DNA from: a gamma proteobacterium endosymbiont of Lamellibrachia anaximandri
Lineage (GTDB): Bacteria > Pseudomonadota > Gammaproteobacteria > Chromatiales > Chromatiaceae
Assembly: GCA_016756855.1 (NCBI GenBank)
Contig: JAESPD010000041.1
Span: 1 to 33,537 of the forward strand
Reading direction: 5' to 3'
DNA: 33,537 nt
The notes beneath the pieces were generated by a model. The model saw only the letters and a program-made list of their open reading frames with translations. It did not search any database and was not told the DNA's origin. The position numbers and the translations under genes were made by a program. Positions 14,533-21,431 of this stretch are shown one piece after another. The first letter of the stretch is position 1. Each line of letters opens with the position of its first letter.

Positions 14533-17031
14533 TCACTCTTCGTCTTCGTCCGGGATCTTACCACCCTGATCCAGGGCATTGGCGTGCATCCAGGAAACAG
14601 ACGCATCGTAGTCATTCATGATGCCCTTGCCATTCCAGTTGTAGTCCTCTTCATCATTGGCGAGGAAGGGAACACCTTCATCGTTGACTTCATGACAGGC
14701 GGCACACTTGAAAGGACCGTGGGAACCATCCGGATTGTACTGCGGCGCCTGACGATAGGTTGTCAGATCGGTACGCGGTGTAACCGGATAGAGACCGTGG
14801 ATGGACTGATGACACGCCTGGCAAGCCAGACCCGCATGACCCTTGGAGTAACGCACGTTGGCGTACTTACCCGGCTGGGTGATCGGGAAGGCAGCACCAC
14901 CCTGACCTTCGACATAGGGTGCCGCGTGGCAGTTCGCACAGTGTGGGACGCCTGGAGCCAGCCAGTAGTCACGGCCGTGGGTTGCTGCATCGTAAGGTAC
15001 GGCAGTGGCGCCCGTTGCGCCTTCAGGCAGCTTCAGAGAGGCGATATCAATAGTTGGGTTCGCGGAGAGGGGAGCCACGCTGATGTCACCATCTTCGTCC
15101 TTATTGATCATCGGACCATCACCCTTCAGGGCGATCACCGCGATGTCAGGCACCAGGCGATCCTGCGCCCAGATCTCCAGGATGCGGGACTTACCGGGGG
15201 TGTCATGACCTTTGCCGTCGAGGATGACTTTCGGATCCATCATCTCTTCCAGCTCTTTCATGCTGACACCAATACCCTTGGCGATCTCAGAGAGAGACTT
15301 GTTGCGCAGTGTCTTGCCCTCCTGCTTGAACGCATTGGTCAGTGCATCACGCTGATACAACTCCCGAGAGAGCTGGGTGTGACAGTTGGTGCACCAGAGA
15401 CCCTTGCCGTTACCACCATTACCGATCTGGGAGACATTCTCCTGCAGCCATTCTCCGATCGCATTCAGATGTTCAGGTGTCTCTACACCGTCGGTATCCT
15501 TGCCGGGATTGGAGTGAACGTCACGACCGACGAAACAGCCGCCGGCAGCGTCACGGTTATCGGTATCCGCATAGGCGTTCTTACCGTCCTGGGTGATCGG
15601 ATAACCTTCCATGCTGCCGTCCTGACGATGAACTGGGTGACAGCCCTGACACGCACCGGTACGACCCTGGGAGTCAGGCATTGGCGTGGCTTTCAGATGA
15701 ACGCCATGAATCGCCTCGGTCAGAGGCATGATCACCTTCTCTTTGCCGGTCTTGGGATCTTTGAACGACTTGGATTGAAGTACACCGATGACGTTATCAG
15801 CATGACACTTCTGACAGAGTACCGGATCGCGACCGAGACGGTTCATGGTGGCGCGACTGCCGGGCTTGTAGTCCTTCATGAAGTCGGTGCCGTTGTTGTC
15901 GTCATGCATCTCCAGGATGGAGACAGATGTCGCCTTCAGGTTGGCAATCCAGTCAGATGCGCCCAGTGCCTTCCAGAAGGCCCTCTCCTGCTTGTAGAGG
16001 GTGTACTTGTCACCATTGCCGGTCTCATTCGAGTGGCAGTTGGAGCAGTTGGGAACATCAACCGGGTTGGTACCCACGAAGGTGATCGGCTTGCCGCTGT
16101 GGCTATCCAGAACAGGTTTACCGGTATCGGCATCAACCATACTTACCCAGGCTTCCTGGAATGGCTGAATATCAGACTCCACCAGGGTCAGCGGGTCTTT
16201 GGCGGCCACACTGTCAGTGAACGGTGTCAGAGCCAGCCCCAGTGCATCCCATATGCCCGGATGAGTCAGCATGATCGGCACATTCTCCAGCACGGGAGAC
16301 TGAGTATAGACGATGGTGCCTACCTCTCCCGTATAGTGAAGATGTCCACCCTGCATCGGGCTGGGCGCTGCCGCACCGGCAGGGCCATTGTCTTTCAGCA
16401 CAGGCACTTGCAGACCGACACGCAGCTTTTCACTGTCTTTACTGGTTCCCTTGGGATTGGTCCCTTTCAGATCCTTATAGACATAAAGATGGGGCCAGTA
16501 GGCGTTGGCAACATTCTCGTTGGGACCGTACTTGCCATCCTCATTGACATCATAGGGAACGTCCCAATACTTCAGCTTGTTGCCTTCAGAGAAGTTGTTG
16601 TCGATGTGGCCATAGTTGAGTTTGAAGCGTTTTTTACCGTCAATAACCACCGTCGGATCTTTTTCATCCGCTTCCAGCATCTCCGGGTATTTCTTTCTGC
16701 CGGTTGCCGTCTTGATAACCTGCGACTGAATCGAGTTGTATGGCGGCAACACGCAACAGTAGGTAAAATCGAAGCCGGTACAGTGCATGCCCAGCTCGTA
16801 GTTGATGGTGATGTTGTAATCGTTCTTCGGTTTGTTGGGATCTGCGGCAACCAATGGTCCCGCATAACGCTTCATTGCGCTGGGCGCTGCGGTCTCGTGT
16901 GCCATCGCGGCCTGCCCCTTGGCCTCCGCTGTGTCTTTGGCTTTCGCAGTGTCTTCAGCAGGCTGCTGGGTGGTACAACCCACAGCCGCCACGACAGTGA
17001 GTGCTGTGAGCACAAAGGTATTTCTACCCAT
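14533..17031 (-). CDS. Seven-heme c-type cytochrome lipoprotein
   Basis: 832-residue exported cytochrome. The N terminus TALTVVAAVGCTTQQ ends in a lipobox-like AVGC (C19), so it is probably a lipoprotein. Seven CXXCH haem-binding motifs are visible at residues 329-333, 406-410, 461-465, 547-551, 698-702, 737-741 and 776-780. The first 320 residues lack haem motifs but hold three cysteines (C84, C92, C93) in a conserved-looking GMHCTGFDF segment. The acidic C terminus ends DEDEE. The SD is AAGGGGG upstream of ATG 17031. It most likely carries electrons across or at the outer membrane. I do not recognise a named family (it is not a close match to MtrC, OmcA or NrfA by eye), and its electron donor and acceptor are unknown. 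Confidence 0.85.
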   Translation of the reverse strand: MGRNTFVLTALTVVAAVGCTTQQPAEDTAKAKDTAEAKGQAAMAHETAAPSAMKRYAGPLVAADPNKPKNDYNITINYELGMHCTGFDFTYCCVLPPYNSIQSQVIKTATGRKKYPEMLEADEKDPTVVIDGKKRFKLNYGHIDNNFSEGNKLKYWDVPYDVNEDGKYGPNENVANAYWPHLYVYKDLKGTNPKGTSKDSEKLRVGLQVPVLKDNGPAGAAAPSPMQGGHLHYTGEVGTIVYTQSPVLENVPIMLTHPGIWDALGLALTPFTDSVAAKDPLTLVESDIQPFQEAWVSMVDADTGKPVLDSHSGKPITFVGTNPVDVPNCSNCHSNETGNGDKYTLYKQERAFWKALGASDWIANLKATSVSILEMHDDNNGTDFMKDYKPGSRATMNRLGRDPVLCQKCHADNVIGVLQSKSFKDPKTGKEKVIMPLTEAIHGVHLKATPMPDSQGRTGACQGCHPVHRQDGSMEGYPITQDGKNAYADTDNRDAAGGCFVGRDVHSNPGKDTDGVETPEHLNAIGEWLQENVSQIGNGGNGKGLWCTNCHTQLSRELYQRDALTNAFKQEGKTLRNKSLSEIAKGIGVSMKELEEMMDPKVILDGKGHDTPGKSRILEIWAQDRLVPDIAVIALKGDGPMINKDEDGDISVAPLSANPTIDIASLKLPEGATGATAVPYDAATHGRDYWLAPGVPHCANCHAAPYVEGQGGAAFPITQPGKYANVRYSKGHAGLACQACHQSIHGLYPVTPRTDLTTYRQAPQYNPDGSHGPFKCAACHEVNDEGVPFLANDEEDYNWNGKGIMNDYDASVSWMHANALDQGGKIPDEDEE

Positions 17032-17061
17032 TAGGAACCCCCTTTGGTTCTATAGAAAAAC

Positions 17062-17076
17062 CCCATTGAAAATGGG
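17062..17076 (-). other. Leader hairpin of the cytochrome mRNA
   Basis: CCCATT-GAA-AATGGG is a perfect 6-bp hairpin 31-45 bases upstream of the cytochrome start codon, inside its leader. It is flanked by two copies of GAAAAACCCC (17055-17064 and 17089-17098). A closely similar hairpin lies upstream of the acyl carrier protein gene at 17975-17987. Whether it influences translation cannot be told from sequence. Confidence 0.4.
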
Positions 17077-17131
17077 ATGGTATTAAATGAAAAACCCCGA
17101 ATACTACTTATTATTTACTGGAACTAGGGAA

Positions 17132-17160
17132 ACTATAGCAATCACAAGGGAAAACCACAA
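17132..17160 (-). promoter_or_regulatory. Candidate sigma-70 promoter for the cytochrome
   Basis: On the minus strand, TTGTGG (17160-17155) and TATAGT (17137-17132) are 17 bases apart, a good spacing with 3 of 6 and 5 of 6 consensus bases. The -35 hexamer lies exactly in the six-base spacer of the AGGGAAAA/TTTTCCCT dyad, so a protein bound there would compete with RNA polymerase or recruit it. Confidence 0.4.
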
Positions 17161-17168
17161 TTTTCCCT
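17147..17168. promoter_or_regulatory. Operator-like dyad AGGGAAAA-N6-TTTTCCCT
   Basis: A perfect 8-bp inverted repeat (17147-17154 and 17161-17168) with spacer CCACAA. A third copy, AGGGAAA, stands at 17126-17132, exactly 21 bases (two helical turns) from the left arm and in the same orientation. Such spacing is typical of a dimeric regulator binding site. The regulator is unknown. Confidence 0.5.
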
Positions 17169-17195
17169 ATAATCAATAGGTTGTTAATTTAAGAA

Positions 17196-17214
17196 TATAA
17201 TGATTTTCATTATC
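17196..17214. promoter_or_regulatory. Fur-box-like site overlapping a TATAAT
   Basis: TATAATGATTTTCATTATC matches the 19-base Fur consensus GATAATGATAATCATTATC at 16 of 19 positions and contains the perfect inverted repeat ATAATGA-TTT-TCATTAT. Its first six bases are a perfect TATAAT, a possible -10 box for the ydcF-like gene starting at 17254, so iron-loaded Fur would block that promoter. It may also influence the divergent cytochrome gene. Confidence 0.6.
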
Positions 17215-17253
17215 GACAGACTGTAGCCTGCAACAAACCATAGAGAGACCAAC

Positions 17254-17931
17254 ATGCCGTCAGGATTAATTTTCAGAATGAAGATGATGGGTTGGGATGG
17301 GCTGACAACCTTCTTTCTCTCATCGCTGATTGTCCTGCTATCGTTGGGATTGAGCCTGATACCATCACTCCGCACAGTCTGTCTGACCGCAAGAAAGACG
17401 CCCTCGACCGCTCCCGGCAAAGCACTGCTTATCGTGCTGGGTGCGCGCCTTGAGCAAGATGTCGTCTCTGCGCGTTTTATTACACGGCTGCAGCGGGCAT
17501 TGAACCTGTACAATCTGGCACCACCCGGATCGATATTGATCCTCGGCGGCATTACCGGCAAAAACCATTTCAGTGAAGCGGAACGAGGACGCGACTGGCT
17601 CGAGTCTGAAGGAGTCAGTAGCAATGATATCCAAATGGAGATGCGCTCACGCAATACCCTGGAAAATCTGAAGCATGCCCGCGACCTGATAGATCAAAGC
17701 CAGCGGGTTCCCGTTTTCATCACAAGCCGTTTCCATCTGGCCAGATGCGCAGCCATGGCCAGTGGTCTGGGACTGACACACCAGCTCTGTGCGGCAGAGG
17801 AGAAACTGGCATTTAGACCCTCGCTCATTTATTTATGTCTGCTGGAGGCCTTCTATCTGCATTGGTACCAAGTGGGGAAATTCTGGTCCAGATTGACCCG
17901 AAACAGAAAAAGCCTGGAACGGATCAGCTAG
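17254..17931 (+). CDS. YdcF-like DUF218 membrane protein
   Basis: 225 residues. One N-terminal membrane helix (about 17-38) anchors a DUF218 domain, with LIVLGARLEQDVVSARFITRL at 59-79 (core LGARLEQD), ILGGITGKNHFSEAERGR at 95-112, SRNTLENLKHAR near 131-142 and FITSRFHLARC near 154-164. DUF218 proteins such as YdcF and SanA are linked to envelope integrity, and some fold like nucleotide-binding enzymes; the reaction is not known. ATG at 17254 is preceded by GAGAG. It is the first gene right of the Fur-box-like site and lies 102 bases before the acyl carrier protein gene, which has its own promoter candidate, so joint function with the polyketide-type operon is possible but unproven. Confidence 0.78.
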   Translation: MPSGLIFRMKMMGWDGLTTFFLSSLIVLLSLGLSLIPSLRTVCLTARKTPSTAPGKALLIVLGARLEQDVVSARFITRLQRALNLYNLAPPGSILILGGITGKNHFSEAERGRDWLESEGVSSNDIQMEMRSRNTLENLKHARDLIDQSQRVPVFITSRFHLARCAAMASGLGLTHQLCAAEEKLAFRPSLIYLCLLEAFYLHWYQVGKFWSRLTRNRKSLERIS

Positions 17932-17940
17932 GATCTTTTG

Positions 17941-17969
17941 TTGACAGTCACCACCCCAGAAAAGAGAAT
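17941..17969 (+). promoter_or_regulatory. Candidate promoter of the aryl-polyene-like operon
   Basis: A perfect TTGACA (17941-17946) and GAGAAT (17964-17969) are 17 bases apart, between the ydcF-like stop and the acyl carrier protein start. Predicted transcripts would begin about 58 bases before the ATG at 18034, giving a short leader with two small hairpins. Confidence 0.45.
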
Positions 17970-17974
17970 ATCCG

Positions 17975-18012
17975 CCCATTCAATGGGGGATGCCACTCAT
18001 CCCATCACTTTT
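17975..18012 (+). other. Leader with two overlapping hairpins
   Basis: CCCATT-C-AATGGG (17975-17987) and GGGATG-CCACT-CATCCC (17987-18003) share G17987 and the G-run around it, so they are mutually exclusive. The second is followed by ATCAC and five T (18008-18012), a weak terminator-like end. Together they could act as an attenuator before the acyl carrier protein gene. This is a structural reading only. Confidence 0.3.
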
Positions 18013-18033
18013 TGCTATTGAGCCATACCCGAA

Positions 18034-18285
18034 ATGCTGGAAAACGAAGTTGCCACGCTGATTATCGATACCCTCAACCTGCGGGTCGACCCTTCATCCA
18101 TCGACCCTCAGGCCCCTCTGTTCAACGAAGGACTCGGGCTGGACTCTATCGATGCGCTTGAACTCGCCATGTCGATCTCGAAAAAATACGGCTTTCAACT
18201 CCGTTCCAATGACGAGAACAACGCCAACATCTTCGCCTCACTCAGTTCCCTGAGCAGACACATCGAATCCAGCCGCACGACGTGA
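18034..18285 (+). CDS. Acyl carrier protein (APE-type)
   Basis: 83-residue acyl carrier protein. The phosphopantetheine attachment motif is GLDSIDALEL with S38 as the modified serine; the surrounding helices match the family. It would hold the growing chain for the ketosynthase, dehydratases and reductase encoded downstream. APE clusters of E. coli and Xenorhabdus have two carrier proteins (ApeE and ApeF); only one is here. It is the first gene of the tightly packed operon; its stop overlaps the next gene's GTG by four bases (GTGA). No strong ribosome binding site is visible before ATG 18034. Confidence 0.9.
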   Translation: MLENEVATLIIDTLNLRVDPSSIDPQAPLFNEGLGLDSIDALELAMSISKKYGFQLRSNDENNANIFASLSSLSRHIESSRTT

Positions 18286-18920
18286 GTGTCGACACCTCCC
18301 ATGTCCGGGGCCTGCGGCCACTCGTCATGGTGATGACCTTCAGTTATCCGGTAACGCTACACCTCGCTATCATCAACGGTTTTCTGCAACTGGCCGTCTG
18401 GATACTGTTGGCGATTGCAGTGGCACACTCTCTCCTTATATTGAGTTCGTCGAAACGCAAACTGACCGACCTGTTCCCTCCATCCGTTGCAGCACTTGCG
18501 GTCATCTGTCTGCTGCTGAAGGTCGAAACCGCCCTCTATCTGCCGCCGGTTCTAATCTCTGCTCTACTGCTCTATCTTTTTGGCCGGACCCTGTTGCCCG
18601 GACAGGAACCCCTCATCACCCGCATCGCCCGCAGAATGGGCGACAATGATCTGCCTCACCGCCGCTACACACAGGCACTTACCTGGGTATGGACACTCTT
18701 CTTTGCAGCTATTTTCATCGAGTCCGTACTACTGGCCCTGTTTGCGACCATCGAAGTCTGGTCCCTCTTCACCAATTTCATCAACTACCTGCTGATCCTG
18801 GTATTATTCCTGCTGGATTACCTGGTCTTCCGGGTCATCTATTTCCGCCGACCACCCTCTCTCAACGCTGTCAGACGCGTACTGCGGGAGAGAAACCTGC
18901 AACGGATAGTGCGAGATTGA
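18282..18920 (+). CDS. COG4648-type membrane protein (ApeG-like)
   Basis: 212-residue integral membrane protein with about five or six hydrophobic segments (for example 37-52, 64-80, 84-98, 130-150 and 155-180), ending in a basic tail RRVLRERNLQRIVRD. A membrane protein of this kind sits between the carrier protein and the acyl-ACP synthetase in aryl-polyene clusters (ApeG, unknown function). GTG at 18282 overlaps the carrier protein stop by four bases; its own stop overlaps the next gene's TTG by four. The assignment rests on position plus topology and is stronger for its position than for its function. Confidence 0.72.
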   Translation: MSVDTSHVRGLRPLVMVMTFSYPVTLHLAIINGFLQLAVWILLAIAVAHSLLILSSSKRKLTDLFPPSVAALAVICLLLKVETALYLPPVLISALLLYLFGRTLLPGQEPLITRIARRMGDNDLPHRRYTQALTWVWTLFFAAIFIESVLLALFATIEVWSLFTNFINYLLILVLFLLDYLVFRVIYFRRPPSLNAVRRVLRERNLQRIVRD

Positions 18921-20251
18921 ACCATCTGCCTCTGACAGCTACAACCGATCCGGAAAGAATCGTCGCCTGGCGTGATAATGAACCCCGCAGCCTGTCGCGA
19001 CTGCTGATAGATGCAAGAGCCGTCGCCGGGCAGTTGCCGGATCGATCCTGCCTGATCAACCTCTGCGAAAACCGCTACCGATTTCTCGTTGGCCTGATTG
19101 CCGGTATTCTGAAGGGACAGAAAATCGTGCTGCCACCGGGACGGGCAAATGAAGATCTCAAACGCCTGCAGCAGCACTGCAACTCGATCTATTGCCTGAC
19201 CGACACAGATACACGGCTGGGTGACATAGAGATTCACCGCTACACCGATCCCGTATGTAGTGACTCGAGTGAACAAGCGATACCTGAGGTACCCTCAGCC
19301 AAACCGCAAATCGAACTCTTTACTTCCGGCAGCACCGGCAGAGCCACTGCCCACCAAAAAAGCTGGGGCACCCTCTGGGAAGGCGCCCGGCTGACCGGTG
19401 AACGGCTGGGACTCGACAATCTGACCCAGGCGACCGTACTCGCCACCGTCCCGCCACAGCATATGTTCGGACTGGAGGCCTCCATCCTGCTGCCGCTGCG
19501 ATGGGGACTTTCAGTCTCATCCGAACAGCCCCTCTTTGCCGCTGACATCGCTGCATCGCTGGAAAAACTGCCCGCACCCCGCATCCTCGTCACCACCCCA
19601 CTCCATCTGCGTAACTGTGTTGAGGAAGAGATCAAGCTACCGCAAACCACCTTCATTCTGTCGGCCACATCAACCCTCTCTCCTACACTGGCATCCCGGG
19701 CTGAGAGACTGTTCGATACCCAGGTACTCGAAATCTACGGTTCCACTGAAACCGGCGCAATCGCCACCCGCCGGCCAGCGCTGAAGTCTGACTGGTCATT
19801 GTTACCGGGCATAACCCTGGATCAGGAAACGAAAGGGTGGCGGGTGGCAGCAGCCCATCTTCCGGAATCGGTACGGCTCAGCGACCGGTTGAAAAAAACG
19901 TCGGAACACCATTTCATCCTGCTTGGCCGGGATAGCGACATGGTAAAAATTGCTGGTAAACGTGCTTCCCTCGAGGATCTCAACCTGCGGCTTCAATCTC
20001 TCGATGGCGTGGAGGATGGTGTCTTTTTTCTTCCCGAGCAGAGATCTGCTTCGATCCCCCGGCTCACCGCTTTTGTTGTCTCAAATATTTTGGACGAGCA
20101 GGAGATTACCCAGGCGTTGCGTGAACAGCTTGACCCGGCGTTCCTGCCCCGCCCGCTGTTTAAAGTCGACCGATTGCCCAGAAACGCAACCGGCAAACTC
20201 CCTCAGAGTGCATTGGTTACCCTGTTCAAACAGTGCGGGGAAAAGCAATGA
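18917..20251 (+). CDS. AMP-binding acyl-ACP synthetase (ApeH-like)
   Basis: 444-residue ANL-superfamily enzyme that would activate the starter acid with ATP and load it on the carrier protein. Visible: the P-loop-like FTSGSTGRATAHQKS (135-149), EIYGSTETGA in the middle (adenylate-binding), and near the C terminus PRNATGKLPQSAL with the catalytic lysine. It is shorter than typical 500-600-residue acyl-CoA ligases, like ApeH. I start it at TTG 18917, which overlaps the previous stop by four bases (TTGA) and is in frame with the family sequence; an open frame extending back to 18689 overlaps the membrane protein gene and has no family-like sequence. Substrate (aromatic acid or other) is not readable. 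Confidence 0.83.
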   Translation: MNHLPLTATTDPERIVAWRDNEPRSLSRLLIDARAVAGQLPDRSCLINLCENRYRFLVGLIAGILKGQKIVLPPGRANEDLKRLQQHCNSIYCLTDTDTRLGDIEIHRYTDPVCSDSSEQAIPEVPSAKPQIELFTSGSTGRATAHQKSWGTLWEGARLTGERLGLDNLTQATVLATVPPQHMFGLEASILLPLRWGLSVSSEQPLFAADIAASLEKLPAPRILVTTPLHLRNCVEEEIKLPQTTFILSATSTLSPTLASRAERLFDTQVLEIYGSTETGAIATRRPALKSDWSLLPGITLDQETKGWRVAAAHLPESVRLSDRLKKTSEHHFILLGRDSDMVKIAGKRASLEDLNLRLQSLDGVEDGVFFLPEQRSASIPRLTAFVVSNILDEQEITQALREQLDPAFLPRPLFKVDRLPRNATGKLPQSALVTLFKQCGEKQ

Positions 20252-20526
20252 TCATCCCCGCAAGCCACCCTGCCCTTGCCGGCCACTTCCCGGATAATCC
20301 CCTGGTTCCCGGCGTGGTGATTCTGGATTTTGTGTTGCAGAAGGCCTGGGGAAAGGGTCTGAAAGTAACCGGTTTCAGCCGTACAAAATTCATCGCCCCC
20401 TTGCGAGCTGAAACCCCCTTCGAGATTGAGATCACCCTGTTGAAACAGGAGTGCGAGTTTCGTGTTCTGGCTGCGGGCGATAGCCTCGCCCACGGCATAC
20501 TGAACTGTCCGGATCACTTTTCATGA
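20248..20526 (+). CDS. Hotdog-fold 3-hydroxyacyl-ACP dehydratase (ApeI-like)
   Basis: 92-residue single hotdog domain. HPALAGHFPDNPLVPGVV at 7-24 is the FabA/FabZ-type signature with catalytic H13; the following ILDFVLQKAW is the central helix. It would remove water from the 3-hydroxyacyl-ACP, creating a double bond in each cycle. ATG 20248 overlaps the synthetase stop by four bases (ATGA); a GTG at 20233 lies in the same frame but is less likely. Small dehydratases of this sort sit at the same place in aryl-polyene clusters. Its partner dehydratase is encoded at 25748. Confidence 0.83.
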   Translation: MIIPASHPALAGHFPDNPLVPGVVILDFVLQKAWGKGLKVTGFSRTKFIAPLRAETPFEIEITLLKQECEFRVLAAGDSLAHGILNCPDHFS

Positions 20527-21431
20527 GTCGCCAGTGGCTGAAACAATCCGAACGCGGCAGCCTGTTTCTGATCCGTTTGATAACAAACATCACCCTGCTC
20601 CTTGGACGCCCGGCGGGCCGGCTGTTGCTCTATCCCATCACGCTCTACTTCGTTCTCTTCTCCGGCAAGGCGCGCAACGCTTCCCGGCATTACCTTAAAC
20701 GGGTGTTGCCGCAACCGATCGGTATGCGTCACATCTTCCGTCACTACCACACCTTTGCCGCCACCATCCTCGACCGGATCTATCTGCTCTCCGGCAGACA
20801 GGACTATTTCAACATCGATATCAGAGGTGAGACCCTGCTTCTGGAGCAGTTGAAAGATGGCCGGGGTTGTATGTTGCTGGGTTCCCATCTGGGCAGCTTC
20901 GAACTACTACGCAGTCTGGCGGCAACTCATCCGGATATTTCAGTAAAGGCGCTGATGTATGAAGAGAATGCGGAGAAGATCAATCAGGTCATACAGACAC
21001 TGAACCCGGAGATCGCCGACATGATCATCCCTATCGGCAGGCCGGACAGCCTGTTTCAGGTTCAGGAGGCCATCGAACGGGGCGAGATCATCGGTATCCT
21101 CGGCGACCGCATCGCCCTGGACGATAAACAGGTCAAGGTTCTTTTCTTCGATCAGACCTGCCGTTTTCCCGCCGGACCCATGCTGATTGCCGGACTGCTG
21201 AAGATTCCGGTGGTGCTGTTTTTCGGCATCCACCGAGGCGGTCGAGACTACCAGATTCACTTTGAACTGCTTACCGAAGGCTTTCATCTCGACCGGGAAG
21301 AGCGTTGGCAACAGATCACCGAATGGACGCAGCGTTACGCAAACCGGCTGGAGTACCACACCCGGCAAGCACCCTACAACTGGTTTAATTTCTACGATTT
21401 CTGGGATGAATCAGGGAATAGACCAAAGTGA
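20523..21431 (+). CDS. LpxL/HtrB-type lipid acyltransferase (COG4261-like)
   Basis: 302-residue acyltransferase. The catalytic HxxxxE motif is GSHLGSFE at about 120-127. A membrane-facing N-terminal hydrophobic stretch (about 15-48) and the C-terminal APYNWFNFYDFW (about 281-292) are typical of the acyltransferase half of the glycosyltransferase-acyltransferase fusion (ApeJ) in aryl-polyene clusters. Here it is a free-standing gene, and the GT2 glycosyltransferase comes at 26923. It should transfer the finished chain from ACP or CoA to a glycolipid or phospholipid acceptor. ATG 20523 overlaps the dehydratase stop (ATGA), and the stop overlaps the exporter's GTG (GTGA). Confidence 0.82.
   Translation: MSRQWLKQSERGSLFLIRLITNITLLLGRPAGRLLLYPITLYFVLFSGKARNASRHYLKRVLPQPIGMRHIFRHYHTFAATILDRIYLLSGRQDYFNIDIRGETLLLEQLKDGRGCMLLGSHLGSFELLRSLAATHPDISVKALMYEENAEKINQVIQTLNPEIADMIIPIGRPDSLFQVQEAIERGEIIGILGDRIALDDKQVKVLFFDQTCRFPAGPMLIAGLLKIPVVLFFGIHRGGRDYQIHFELLTEGFHLDREERWQQITEWTQRYANRLEYHTRQAPYNWFNFYDFWDESGNRPK

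Noticed and set aside
14584-17034. Long open frame (816 codons) on the plus strand opposite the cytochrome
   Set aside because: The minus-strand frame holds seven CXXCH motifs, a lipobox and a ribosome binding site. The plus-strand frame has no family features and arises from codon-bias mirror effects.
18689-18916. Longer N terminus for the acyl-ACP synthetase
   Set aside because: It would overlap the membrane protein gene by more than 200 bases in another frame and shows no family-like sequence; TTG 18917 with a four-base overlap fits the operon style.
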